Positions 18,021 to 26,592 of a stretch of 64,000 nucleotides of DNA are shown here, piece by piece. Source of the stretch: Acidimicrobiia bacterium (GTDB lineage Bacteria > Actinomycetota > Acidimicrobiia > Acidimicrobiales > CAIXPF01). Both the position numbers and the translations under genes were made by a program. The DNA is taken from contig CANJRG010000010.1 of the NCBI GenBank assembly GCA_947476745.1, forward strand, positions 1-64,000, given 5' to 3'. The stretch's first letter is position 1. Each line of letters starts with the position of its first letter. The notes beneath the pieces were generated by a model. It saw only the letters and a program-made list of their open reading frames with translations, was not told the DNA's origin and made no database searches.

Positions 18021-19325
18021 TCAGCCGAGCTGTGCAAGGAAATCCGGATGGGCGATGGCCCGCAGGGCCTCGGCCCGCTGCGCCAGGCCCAGGCCCCGCA
18101 GCCGGGCCACCCCGTACTCGGTCACCACCCGATCGGTCAGGTACCGCGGGACGGTGACCGGGGCGCCGGGATCGAGCTGGGCCACGATGCGCGACGTGCG
18201 TCCACGTGACGCCGTCGAAGGAAACCCGATGATCGACACCCCACCACGGCTGAGGTTCGCGCCGAGGGCGAAGTCAGGCTGGCCACCGGGCCCCGAGATC
18301 ACCCGACCGCCGGCCATCTCGGCACCGACGGAACCGTCGAGCGCCATCTCCACCGTCGAGTTGATGGCGACGAAGTTGTCGATACGGGCCAGGTTCGCCG
18401 GCCCGTGGGAGTAGGCGGCCGGGACCGTCATCACCCGCTCGTTGCGATGCACCCAGTCGAACAGCCGCCGGGTGCCCAGCACCTCGCCACCGACGTGCAG
18501 GCCCGGGTCGATGCTCTTGCGGGCACCGGTGGCCGCGCCGGACTCGACGAGATCGATGCAGGAGTCACCGAGCATCCCGCCGTGCAGGCCGAGGTCGCGC
18601 CGGTCACCGAGCAGGCTGATGATGGCCGCAGGGATCGCCCCGATCCCGAACTGCAGGGTGGCGCCGTCGGCGATGTCCCCGGCGACGAAGCCAGCGATGG
18701 TCCGCTCGAGGTCACCCACCGGCTGCGCGTTGAGCTCGGGCAGGGCATGGTCGACGTCGACCAACAGGTCGAAATGGTCACGGGTCAGCTCGCCCGCCCC
18801 GAAGGTGTACGGCATCTGTGGGTTCACCTCGGCGATCACGAACGGCGCCGTGCGCACCACGTCGATGCTGCACGACGTTCCCGTGCCCAGGCTGAAACGA
18901 CCGTCGGGCCCCGGCGCGCTGACCTGGACCAGCGCCACGTGCGGCGCGAGCGGCCCGCCGGCGGACCACAGGGCGGGCCACTGGCTCAACGCCGCCGGCA
19001 CGATGGTGCAGGCCCCGGCGTCGATCATGGCCCGCGCCGCCAGGCTGGCCTGCAGCGTGGTCAGCACGAACGGCTCGTGGGGATGGTCGAACGCCGAAAG
19101 CGGCTCGAGCAGATAGGCCGTGAGCAGCTCGAGGTGGGTGAAACGGCCCCGCTGCGCGGTCAGGGCGTCGACAAGGGTCACCGGCACCGAGGAGGCCTGG
19201 GCCACGAAAACCCGGGATCGGTCCGCGATGGCGGCGATGGCTTCGGCAACGCCGACAGCGCGGCCGGCGCGGGGACCACGCCACGGTGCCAGGAAGGGGG
19301 TGAAGTCAGGGTGTTCTGGGCGCAC
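18021..19325 (-). CDS. Acetyl-CoA hydrolase/4-hydroxybutyrate CoA-transferase family protein
   Basis: A 434-residue family I CoA transferase. It moves CoA between acetyl-CoA (or another acyl-CoA) and an acceptor acid. The C-terminal half has the features seen in 4-hydroxybutyrate CoA-transferases: INSTVEMALDGSVGAE with the glutamate that forms the CoA thioester intermediate, and GGQPDFALGANLSRGG. The N-terminal half carries LQFGIGAIPAAIISLL and LGLHGGMLGD. Length matches the family. Substrate could be acetate, 4-hydroxybutyrate or a related acid; no succinate-semialdehyde genes are adjacent. Confidence 0.9.
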   Translation of the reverse strand: MRPEHPDFTPFLAPWRGPRAGRAVGVAEAIAAIADRSRVFVAQASSVPVTLVDALTAQRGRFTHLELLTAYLLEPLSAFDHPHEPFVLTTLQASLAARAMIDAGACTIVPAALSQWPALWSAGGPLAPHVALVQVSAPGPDGRFSLGTGTSCSIDVVRTAPFVIAEVNPQMPYTFGAGELTRDHFDLLVDVDHALPELNAQPVGDLERTIAGFVAGDIADGATLQFGIGAIPAAIISLLGDRRDLGLHGGMLGDSCIDLVESGAATGARKSIDPGLHVGGEVLGTRRLFDWVHRNERVMTVPAAYSHGPANLARIDNFVAINSTVEMALDGSVGAEMAGGRVISGPGGQPDFALGANLSRGGVSIIGFPSTASRGRTSRIVAQLDPGAPVTVPRYLTDRVVTEYGVARLRGLGLAQRAEALRAIAHPDFLAQLG

Positions 19326-19451
19326 GCCGCGACCTTAGGGGAGGTGCTGCAGCGGCGGCGGCTCGAATGGCGGTGGCCGCCGGGCACACCTGACGTTGGC
19401 GCGCAGGACGCACCGCAGCGCAGACTGAGGGCCCTGTTCGAGGAGGACACC

Positions 19452-19910
19452 GTGCCCATCGAAGCCAGCCTGAACTTCCGCCGGATCGACGACACGGTCA
19501 CCAGCTCCGGGTCGGTGGTGGCCGAGGATCTCGCCACCCTCGCGGCGAACGGCTACGAAGTCGTCATCAACCTCCTGCCCGATTCCAGCGAGTACGCCGT
19601 CGCCGGCGAGGCCGACATCGTCGCCGGCCAGGGCATCGACTACATCTCGATCCCGGTCGACTTCGCCGCACCGGGCGAGGCCGATCTCGAGGCCTTCGGG
19701 GCCGCCATGGACGCCAACGCCGGCCGCACCATCCACGTCCACTGCGCCGCCAACTACCGGGTCAGCGCCTTCTACGGCCTCTACGCCTTGCGCCGCGGCC
19801 GCTGGAGCGTCGAACAGGCCGACGAGCACCTGCGCTCCGTGTGGGACCCGGCGGAGCATCCCGTGTGGCAGGAGTTCATCGCCGCCGCCCGCGATCGCAC
19901 CGGGACCTGA
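19452..19910 (+). CDS. Protein-tyrosine-phosphatase-like (DUF442-type) protein
   Basis: A 152-residue protein resembling the phosphatase-fold DUF442 group: NFRRIDDTVTSSGSV, a strand VVINLLPDSSEY, and the P-loop region HVHCAANYRVSAFYGLYA. The loop reads C-A-A-N-Y-R, so only four residues separate Cys and Arg instead of the five of canonical CX5R phosphatases; this may be a non-catalytic or altered-specificity variant. The GTG start follows a perfect AGGAGG five bases upstream, whereas the longer upstream frame has no homology. It diverges from the CoA-transferase gene. Confidence 0.78.
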   Translation: MPIEASLNFRRIDDTVTSSGSVVAEDLATLAANGYEVVINLLPDSSEYAVAGEADIVAGQGIDYISIPVDFAAPGEADLEAFGAAMDANAGRTIHVHCAANYRVSAFYGLYALRRGRWSVEQADEHLRSVWDPAEHPVWQEFIAAARDRTGT

Positions 19911-19940
19911 ACTCGGCCGCCCGATCGGCGGGGTCCGACC

Positions 19941-19976
19941 GCGCCGAACGGACTGGGCGCGCCGAACGGACTGGGC
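19941..19976. repeat. 18-bp tandem repeat
   Basis: gcgccgaacggactgggc occurs twice in perfect tandem (19941-19958 and 19959-19976), followed by a partial degenerate third copy. It lies in the gap between the phosphatase-like and cupin genes. Confidence 0.85.
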
Positions 19977-20080
19977 GCGCGGAACGGCCCACCGAAACGG
20001 GCCTGCCATGCCGCCGCAACCGGAACCAACGGCGCCGCGCCGTGTTAGCGTCACCCCACCAGCACGCAAAGGGGATGCAC

Positions 20081-20488
20081 ATGGCCGTCGACATCAAGAG
20101 TGGACCCATCGAACTGTTGCTGCAGCAACTCGGCGACGCCGAGTTCGGCCGCACCGGCCGCCGGTCGTTCTTCGAGTACCGCGACACCGGCTTGGAGAAG
20201 CTCACCAACGGCGGCTACCGCGCCCAGGTGATGCGGGCCACCGAGGTGATGGAGTCCACCGGCTGGCACTACCACGAGTGCGACCTGCAGTTCGTGTACG
20301 TGCTCAACGGCTGGGTCGACCTCGAATTCGAGGGTGGCCGCCGCGAGCGCGTCGAGGCCGGGGCCGCCATGGCCATTCCCAGCGGCATGGTCCACAACGA
20401 GATCGGCTGCTCGCCCGACCTCGAGGTTCTCGAGGTCGCCGTGCCCGCCGACATGAAGACCATCCCGGTCGACGCCCCGACGGCCTGA
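20081..20488 (+). CDS. Cupin-domain protein
   Basis: A 135-residue single-domain cupin. Motif 1 reads WHYHECDLQFVYVLNGWVDL, with metal-binding histidines spaced as in conserved cupins, and motif 2 reads AGAAMAIPSGMVHNEI with the final histidine. The fold binds a transition metal and may be an enzyme or a small-molecule sensor; nothing adjacent indicates which. ATG 20081 follows aaagggg seven bases upstream; an ATG two codons earlier is also possible. Confidence 0.85.
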   Translation: MAVDIKSGPIELLLQQLGDAEFGRTGRRSFFEYRDTGLEKLTNGGYRAQVMRATEVMESTGWHYHECDLQFVYVLNGWVDLEFEGGRRERVEAGAAMAIPSGMVHNEIGCSPDLEVLEVAVPADMKTIPVDAPTA

Positions 20489-20527
20489 GCCACACCGCCG
20501 GGTACGGCACGGACGAACGAACCGCTG

Positions 20528-20556
20528 AAGGGCCCGGGTCATCGACCCGGGCCCTT
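20528..20556 (+). terminator. Strong hairpin terminator after the cupin gene
   Basis: A perfect 13-bp stem (aagggcccgggtc, 20528-20540, with its complement 20544-20556) closes a 3-nt loop. The right arm ends in ctt with tcctg following, a weak T-run. Confidence 0.7.
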
Positions 20557-20714
20557 CCTGCACCCGGCGTGAGGCGGCGCGACGCTGGTCAGATCCACCG
20601 GCACGCGCGTGTACGCCGAAGCGAGCACCGGCGTCGCCGCCGGGCACCACACCGCCCGAAGATGGCCGAGCACGGGCAGGCCGACCATCGAGCCGGCCGG
20701 GGTACGATGCCGAG

Positions 20715-21446
20715 ATGGCCGAAAGGACCGACACCTCACCGAGCACCGCCGGCCCCGTCGCGCTGGTCGGCAGCGGCGAGTTCCTGCCTCAGATGAACGA
20801 GGTGGACCGCCACCTCCTGGCCGGCCGGAACCCACGGGTCGCGGTCCTGGCAACCGCCGCCGGGCTCGAAGGACCCGAGGCCGTGAGCCGCTGGCTCCAC
20901 ATGGGCCGGGACCACTTCAGGCGGCTCGGCGCCGAACCGGTCCTACTGCGGGTCATCGACGCCGCCGACGCCGCAGAGGACGACTACGCCGCGCAGCTCG
21001 CCGGCGTCGGCCTGGTCTACCTCTCCGGAGGCAACCCGGCATACCTCGCGGCATCCCTGCGCGACAGTGCGGTGTGGCGGGCCATCATTGCCGCCTGGCA
21101 GGCCGGCGCAGCCCTCGCCGGTTGCAGCGCCGGGGCCATGGCCCTGTCGGCCGAGGCGCCGTCGGTGCGCGATCGCGCCGACGAGGCCGGGCTGGGGCCG
21201 ATCGGCCACCTGGCGGTCATCCCCCACTTCGACCGCATCGCCAATTGGGACGGAACCTTCGTGGCCCGCCGCGCCGCCCGCCCCCGACCCGGCATCACGT
21301 TGATCGGGATCGACGAGGACACCGCCCTCGTCGGCGGCCCGACCCACTGGACGGTGATGGGACGCGGAACGGTCACGGTCTTCGGCGAGAACGGGCCGGC
21401 CGTCCACCGACCGGGCGCGAACCTCGTCCTCGCCCCGCAACCCTGA
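20715..21446 (+). CDS. Peptidase S51/cyanophycinase-like protein
   Basis: A 243-residue class I glutamine-amidotransferase-fold protein of the S51 group. It has the GSGEFLPQMNEVDR start, a LVYLSGGNPAYLA turn and the nucleophile elbow AGCSAGAMAL with the catalytic serine; a downstream IPHFDRIANW provides a histidine typical of the group. S51 members include Asp-specific dipeptidase PepE and cyanophycinase. Length and lack of a signal peptide suit a cytoplasmic peptidase. Preferred substrate cannot be read from the sequence. Confidence 0.82.
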   Translation: MAERTDTSPSTAGPVALVGSGEFLPQMNEVDRHLLAGRNPRVAVLATAAGLEGPEAVSRWLHMGRDHFRRLGAEPVLLRVIDAADAAEDDYAAQLAGVGLVYLSGGNPAYLAASLRDSAVWRAIIAAWQAGAALAGCSAGAMALSAEAPSVRDRADEAGLGPIGHLAVIPHFDRIANWDGTFVARRAARPRPGITLIGIDEDTALVGGPTHWTVMGRGTVTVFGENGPAVHRPGANLVLAPQP

Positions 21447-21881
21447 TCCGCACCGCCCCGGTCCCCCACGTTGCCGGCGCGGTCACAGCCGTCCCGACCC
21501 TTGACATTCTGGTCGGCATGGTTCGCGGCGGAACGTTCGTGACGGGGCCGTCGTGGGGAGGCGGCAATGGCCGGTCCGTGCCGTCGGCTGGGCAGTGGTG
21601 AGTGCCGTTGTCGTCCGTTCGAAGCGATCTTCTGCCCTGTTTGTAGCCAAATGGTTCGACCGGCGGACCGACCGAAATTCGGCAACATCCTGACCAGGTA
21701 GTTCGCGACGGCACATCGGGAGGCACGGCCTCGCTTGAACCATTTCGCTACAAACACCTCCGCGCCGGCCGGCGCCGAGGACCCTCGACGGGCGAACCCG
21801 GCCACAGTCGACGCCGAAGTCGTCGCCCGGAGCCCCTCCGCACGCGGCTTCGGTATCAGGTGATGCCCAGAACTGAACCGC
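21447..21881. other. Intergenic region with a long inverted repeat
   Basis: About 435 bases without a supported gene between the S51 peptidase and the MBL gene. It is less GC-rich in its middle part and contains the 21639-21755 inverted repeat listed separately. Open frames here have no recognisable product. Confidence 0.5.
21639..21755. repeat. 19-bp inverted repeat enclosing 79 bp (MITE-like or structured RNA)
   Basis: gtttgtagccaaatggttc at 21639-21657 matches the complement of gaaccatttcgctacaaac at 21737-21755 with one mismatch. The 117-bp unit has no coding capacity and no obvious target-site duplication. Confidence 0.6.
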
Positions 21882-22796
21882 TCAGGCGGCGCGGTAGCGA
21901 CCGGGCTCGATCTCGTGCACCTGACCGTCACGCAGCATGCGGACCAGGTGCCGTTGGGCCGTACGCGTCTCCGTCTCGTCGGCCCACATGATGTCGACGC
22001 CCGGTCGGTAGACCAGCCGATGGGCCACGATCTCGGGGAATTCCCGCGGTTCGGCGAGGAAGTCGAGCAGCCGGCGCTCGCGCCTGGCGATCACCGCCTC
22101 GAACGCGTCGAGCGCGGTGAGGAACTCGGCCCGGCCCTCGACGATGCCCTTGTGATGGAAGGTCGCGTACCACCGGGCGTCGATCTCCCGGCAGCGGGCG
22201 AGGGCGGCCTCGAAGTCCTCGAGGTCGGACCAGTGATCGCCGTAGTAGGGCCCGAAGCTCGACAGGTCGACGTCGGCCACGAAGAACACCCCGTCGGGTT
22301 CGACCAGGAAGCCGCAATGCCCCTTCGTATGGCCGGGCAGGTGCACGACCTCGACCCGCAGGCCACCACCAAGATCGAACCGGTCGCCGTCGGCGAACCC
22401 GCAGGCATCGGGCCGCTCGCTGAAGTGGAACTCGTCGAGCACCACGTCACGGAAGATGGCGTCGTGCTCCGGGGTCATCCCGTACATCTCCATCAGGCCG
22501 TCGAGCGATTGCACGCCGAGCAGATCCTCGTGATGGGCGTGTACCGGAGCATCGGGGAACACCCCGATGCCGGCCATGTGGTCCTCGTGGGCGTGGCTGA
22601 GCAGGATCCGGTCCACCGGCGCAGGCGCACCGCCGCGGTCGAACACCGACACCGACGGGTCGATCAGCACCGAGGTGTCCGTCCCCACCACCAGCAAGGA
22701 GTTGCCGGCGGGGTACTTGCCCTCCTCGGCACCGATGAGGGCCACCGTGCGGCCGAGCCGCAGATCGCTGTCCAGAAAAGGGGTCACGCTCGACAT
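21882..22796 (-). CDS. MBL-fold metallo-hydrolase
   Basis: A 304-residue metallo-beta-lactamase-fold hydrolase. Metal motifs are present in order: LLSHAHEDHMAG (HxHxDH type), LPGHTKGHCGFLV, FFVADVDLSSFGPYYG and a later TFHHKG. The C-terminal third carries an added helical region (REFPEIVAHRLVYRPG) resembling the substrate-side extension of glyoxalase II-like or lactonase-like proteins. Substrate unknown. The ATG yielding MSSVTPFLDSD was chosen since the protein-like sequence begins there. Confidence 0.85.
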   Translation of the reverse strand: MSSVTPFLDSDLRLGRTVALIGAEEGKYPAGNSLLVVGTDTSVLIDPSVSVFDRGGAPAPVDRILLSHAHEDHMAGIGVFPDAPVHAHHEDLLGVQSLDGLMEMYGMTPEHDAIFRDVVLDEFHFSERPDACGFADGDRFDLGGGLRVEVVHLPGHTKGHCGFLVEPDGVFFVADVDLSSFGPYYGDHWSDLEDFEAALARCREIDARWYATFHHKGIVEGRAEFLTALDAFEAVIARRERRLLDFLAEPREFPEIVAHRLVYRPGVDIMWADETETRTAQRHLVRMLRDGQVHEIEPGRYRAA

Positions 22797-23200
22797 GGCC
22801 GAAGACGCTAGCCGGACACCGAGCCCCCGGTTGCCGTCGGCGCGCCCGCACCGAGCGCCGCGGTCATCGGTCCAACGACCAGGGACACCCAGTCGGGCCG
22901 CGGTCGGCGCCTGGTCGAGAACCCCAGCAACTGCACAGCGGTGTAGCCCTGGGCAACCTCCGGCCACGTGACCGCCACTCGTGGCCGCGGCCATGTCGAG
23001 CGCGTCAGCGACGAGCAGCCTGCAGGACAGGCAACGGGCGCCGGGCTCGAGTCCCCCGGCGCCCGTTCGCGTTCACACCGCCGCCGACAACGCTGCCATG
23101 GAATCGTTAGGCCCCAAGCGGCTTAACCCAACCTGTCACCTCAGAGCGCAGCAGCCCCAGGCGTAGCCGAAGGTGGCGCAGGGCACGACCGTCGAACGGT
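22797..23200. other. Intergenic stretch upstream of the MBL gene
   Basis: Roughly 400 bases containing the MBL promoter region and the hairpin at 23033-23067. No gene is supported on either strand. Confidence 0.4.
23033..23067 (-). terminator. Hairpin downstream of the pgs remnant
   Basis: A 12-bp stem (aacgggcgccgg at 23033-23044, complement at 23056-23067). It lies downstream of the minus-strand pgsBC remnant and would terminate it; no T-run is present. Confidence 0.5.
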
Positions 23201-23990
23201 TCACAGCGCCACGGTCCGCTTCCATCTGACGACGTGGCCGAGGATGACCCCCACCACCCCCGCAGCGAGCACCACCACCAGCAGCAGCAGATCCGCTGCC
23301 GGCAGGGCCTTGAGCAGTTCGAGCAAGCGGATCCCGCCCAGCACGACCACGGTCGACAGACCGAGCCCCGCCGCGCCCCGCACAACAGCATCGCGGCGGA
23401 CTTCCGCCGGCCGAAGAGGATCGCCACCCGGCTGATCAGGTGTACGACGACCACGTAGGTGACCGACGCAACCAGCAGCACGGCACACAACGAGCGTCCG
23501 TTCGAGGACGACAGCGCCAGGTAGGCACCGCCCGCGAACCCGCCCGCCCGCAACCCGAACGCAACCCGAACGCAACCTGCAGACCCCATGCGGTAAGGGC
23601 GCTGAGCAGCACGGCGAACGGCACGAGCCGGTGTTCGAACGCCAGCTCGCCTGTCATCCCGGCCGGCACCGACCCCGACGCCGACACCGCGGCTCGGACC
23701 ACCAGGCCGGCGACGAGCACGATCCCGACCACCGACGATGCTGCCGGCAGAACCGTTCGCGGCGTCCTGACCACTCCCTGGCGTCCCATGTGATGGGCGA
23801 CGAGGGCGGGCACGACGAGCGCATCGGAGCCGATCAGCGATCCGGTGGCCGCCGCCACCCCGAACAGCAGAAGGGTGAAGTGGGCCAGCACGATCAACGA
23901 CACCGAGATGACGGCCAGCAGGGTGAACTTGTTACGGCCGTAGATCAGCACCCGTGACGCAAGCGCACGGTTGACGAGCAGATCGATCAT
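23201..23990 (-). pseudogene. pgsC: Poly-gamma-glutamate synthesis membrane protein PgsC/CapC-like, frameshifted
   Basis: A multi-spanning membrane protein, apparently with two copies of the PgsC-type unit. First unit remnant: ASRVLIYGRNKFTLLAVISV. Second unit: FGLRAGGFAGGAYLALSSS and HLISRVAILFGRRKSAAMLL. In intact systems PgsC pairs with the ligase PgsB in the membrane. The frame breaks first at 23550-23571, a perfect 11-bp tandem duplication. It breaks again near 23380, where two extra bases (gc) shift GAAGLGLSTVVVLGG into another frame. The N-terminal half of unit one seems missing, although the open frame continues upstream of ATG 23990 toward pgsB. The end is GHVVRWKRTVAL at 23201. Assignment rests on gene order and motif resemblance. 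Confidence 0.68.
23550..23571 (-). repeat. 11-bp perfect tandem duplication in pgsC
   Basis: gcaacccgaac at 23550-23560 is repeated at 23561-23571, followed by gcaacc. Removing one copy restores the frame from QVAFGLR to AGGFAGGAYLAL. Confidence 0.88.
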
Positions 23991-24041
23991 CTCCTCGACG
24001 CTCGGCGTTCGATCGTCGCCGAGGTTCGGGATCGGATTGCC

Positions 24042-24918
24042 CTAGCCGCGGGCCAGAAGGCGGTTGGTGACCAGCTTCTCGTAGGCCTCGAAGGTGACCA
24101 GACGGTCGAAGTCGAGGTCGTTGTCGGCGTTGTCGGCGTTGTCGGCGTTGTCGGCGATGTCGGCGAACTGGATGGCCCGTCGTTCCCGGTCGAGCCGGTT
24201 GTTGAGGATGCCGATCGTCACCGTGCCCGCGGTGCGATACCCGTCGAGCCGGCCCATCGCGGTGATCATCGGCTCCCGGTCGTTCACCGCGAACAGGTTC
24301 GCCAAGTTCACCCGGGTCGGCCCCAGGTAAACGTCGAAGATCCGCAGCACCCCGGGATCGGGGTTCGCGGCGACCATGCCGTCCATCGCCGTGGCGCGGT
24401 TCACCCCGCACAGTTCGGAGACCGCCAAGGCGATGGCGATGTTCTCCTCGAACGAGACGAAGTCGAATCGATCGACCTCCGCATCAGTCGCCGCGTCGGG
24501 ATCGACGACGACGACCCTGGTCCCGTTGCGTCCGGCCACCCGATGCACGCCGCCGAGGACCTGGAGGTTCTGGTCCGCCGTCACCAGCACCGCGTTGCGC
24601 GGGCACGTCTCGAGCAGCGAAGTAGCGATCTCGACCGATCGGTTCGTCGTTGCCCGCACGGTTGATCACCGCAGCGGCGGTACCGGACGACTTGCCGATC
24701 GTCACGATCCCGGCCTGGCGCAACGACCCGGCGATGAGCCGGGTCACCGTCGACTTGCCGCGAATGCCGTCGACGTGGATCCGCCAGCGCAACTGCTCGA
24801 TGCCGCGCCGGTGTCGCCACCCTGCCGCCGATAACCATCCGAACATGGACGACGAGATGCCCGCCGCCAACAGGAGATAGGTCACTTGAACCCACCGCCT
24901 TGCGTGGTCCGAGCCCAC
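24042..24918 (-). pseudogene. pgsB: Poly-gamma-glutamate synthase PgsB/CapB, internally deleted
   Basis: PgsB is an ATP-dependent Mur-ligase-like amide ligase that polymerises glutamate at the membrane. The 5' part (from 24918) encodes a hydrophobic N-terminus (YLLLAAGISSSMFGW) and the ATP P-loop IHVDGIRGKSTVTRLIAGSL, ending near GTAAAVINRAGNDEP. The 3' part, in another frame, resumes at SVEIATSLLETCPRNAVLVT and continues through GTRVVVVDP, FVSFEENIAIALAVSEL and NPDPGVLRIFDVYLG to the stop at 24042. About 75 residues between them, normally including the ECMAV-type catalytic region, are missing, and the junction at about 24640-24650 is out of frame. Not functional as it stands. A 9-bp repeat lies near the 3' end. 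Confidence 0.78.
24121..24165 (-). repeat. 9-bp in-frame tandem repeat in pgsB
   Basis: ttgtcggcg is present in four perfect tandem copies (24121-24156), with a fifth degenerate copy (atgtcggcg). On the coding strand it encodes repeated Ala-Asp-Asn. Probably slippage in a gene no longer under selection. Confidence 0.9.
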
Positions 24919-25060
24919 TCGAGGGAACCTCCCTCGGCACCTGATGTTCCCCGGGCAGATGGTCCACGGATCGACGGGAGGCCAACACCCGCTCGATCGC
25001 TGCGAAAGGATCGATCAGCCCGCCTTGGTCACGGCCCGCACCGCGGGTCATGATCGGCCC

Positions 25061-25495
25061 GTGACGCTGACCCCTGGGCAACTCATCCAGACCTATCTCA
25101 CCGAGGTCGTCGGCAACGGCCGACTCGAGCTCATCGAGCAGTTCGCCCGGCCGGACATGGTCGACGAGGCCAACCAGGCGTTCGGCGGGCCGCCCGGACG
25201 CGACGGGCTGGTGGCCCACGTGGTGGGATTCCGCCGCAACGTCGGCGACCTCGCCGTCACCGTCGAGCGGGTGGTGGCCAACGACGACGAGGTCATGGCG
25301 TGGTGGTCCTTCACCGGCACCCACATCGGTCCCTGGCTCAACCAGACCCCGACCAACGGGCCGATCTCCGGCACGGCGTTCAGCTTCTTCGAGCTCGTCG
25401 ACGGCAAGATCAGCCGCTACCGGGTGTGGCTACACGCCGAGCTTGCCACGCCAATCGTGTTCGACTCCTCCAACCCGCGGGTTCCCAGCCGCTGA
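25061..25495 (+). CDS. SnoaL-like/ester-cyclase-type polyketide-cyclase-fold protein
   Basis: A 144-residue cystatin-like alpha+beta barrel (NTF2/SnoaL superfamily). Supporting segments are an N-terminal helix LIQTYLTEVVGNGRLELIEQ, DEVMAWWSFTGTHIG with the aromatic strand of the family, TNGPISGTAFSFFELVDGKI and YRVWLH. Family members bind small hydrophobic ligands or act as cyclases, isomerases or dehydratases; no partner gene indicates the substrate. GTG 25061 gives a standard family length; no strong ribosome site is visible, and the frame is open further upstream. Confidence 0.72.
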   Translation: MTLTPGQLIQTYLTEVVGNGRLELIEQFARPDMVDEANQAFGGPPGRDGLVAHVVGFRRNVGDLAVTVERVVANDDEVMAWWSFTGTHIGPWLNQTPTNGPISGTAFSFFELVDGKISRYRVWLHAELATPIVFDSSNPRVPSR

Positions 25496-25497
25496 GT

Positions 25498-26451
25498 TCA
25501 CCGGCGGCGGCCTCCGACCCGGGCGACGCCGGACCCGGCCAGTCGGGACACCACGGCCAGCACGGCGAAGCCGACCGCCACGCCCAATGTCGCTGACACC
25601 AGCGTGTTGAACATCCAGCCGAGCACCCCGCCGAGGACTGCGACGTGGTGCAGAACATCCTCGACGTCGTGGACGGCCGAGTAGGGACCGTGCCAACCCA
25701 ACTCGTCGGTGCCGACGAGCAGGATGTGCCCACCCACCCACAGCATGGCGGCAGTGCCGACCGCGGACAGCCCGGCCAGCAGCTTCGGCATCCCGCCGAC
25801 CAGCGCCCGTCCGACCGAGCGCGTGGCGCCGGTGCCCGACGTGGCGAGTCGCAGCCCGAGATCGTCCATCTTCACGATGAGACCGACCAGCCCGTAGACG
25901 ATCACGGTGATCATCAGCGCCACCATCACCAGGATCACCGCCCGGGACACGAAGCCCTCCTCGATCACCTCCTTGAGGGCGATGACCATGATCTCCGCCG
26001 ACAGGATGAAGTCGGTGCGGATGGCACCGGCCACGACCTGCGCCTCCTGATCGGCACCATGGGAGACGGTATGGTCCGGCGCGTCGCTGTGTCCCCGGTG
26101 GAGCCGGTGACGCAGCTTCTCCGCGCCCTCGAAGCAGAGATACGCCCCCCCGCCCATCAGGATGATCTCGACCAGTACCGGCACGAACTCGCTGAGCACC
26201 AGCGCCGCCGGCAGGATGAACAGCAGCTTGTTGCGCAGCGAGCCCAGGGCGATCCGCCGGATGATCGGCAGCTCGCGTTCCGCGGCGAGACCGTGCACGT
26301 AGGTCGGAGTGACCGCCGTGTCGTCGACCACCACCCCGACCGCCTTGGCCCCGGCTCGGCCCGCCGCAGCGCCGACGTCGTCGATCGAGGACGCCGCCAG
26401 CTTGGCCAGCGCCGCCACGTCGTCCAACAGCCCGATCAGGCCACCACTCAT
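25498..26451 (-). CDS. DUF808 family integral membrane protein
   Basis: A 317-residue membrane protein of the DUF808 (YedI-like) family. The soluble N-terminus starts MSGGLIGLLDDVAALAKLAA, typical of the family, with VGVVVDDTAVTPTYV following. Several membrane segments come next: around LLFILPAALVLSEFVPVLVE, the AVILVMVALMITVIVYGLVG stretch, MLWVGGHILLVG and the C-terminal GVAVGFAVLAVVS. Function is not established for the family. The stop lies two bases from the convergent SnoaL-like gene stop. Confidence 0.9.
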   Translation of the reverse strand: MSGGLIGLLDDVAALAKLAASSIDDVGAAAGRAGAKAVGVVVDDTAVTPTYVHGLAAERELPIIRRIALGSLRNKLLFILPAALVLSEFVPVLVEIILMGGGAYLCFEGAEKLRHRLHRGHSDAPDHTVSHGADQEAQVVAGAIRTDFILSAEIMVIALKEVIEEGFVSRAVILVMVALMITVIVYGLVGLIVKMDDLGLRLATSGTGATRSVGRALVGGMPKLLAGLSAVGTAAMLWVGGHILLVGTDELGWHGPYSAVHDVEDVLHHVAVLGGVLGWMFNTLVSATLGVAVGFAVLAVVSRLAGSGVARVGGRRR

Positions 26452-26592
26452 CGCCCCTCCCCGAGCATCTGGGAACGTCACGACGCTACCGGCCAACGTG
26501 CTCGTTACGGCGAGACAAACCGGGCCGGAACCGAGCGGGGACTGCTCGGGAACCGGGCCGGGTTGCACCCGGGGCCGGTAACGTGCCGGGCC

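Noticed and set aside
21639-21755. An integron attC site
   Set aside because: The inverted arms lack recognisable RYYYAAC/GTTRRRY core sites, and no integrase or cassette array is nearby.
24121-24165. Possible CRISPR-like or regulatory repeat array
   Set aside because: Units are only 9 bp, tandem without spacers and in frame with pgsB, so they are a coding microsatellite.
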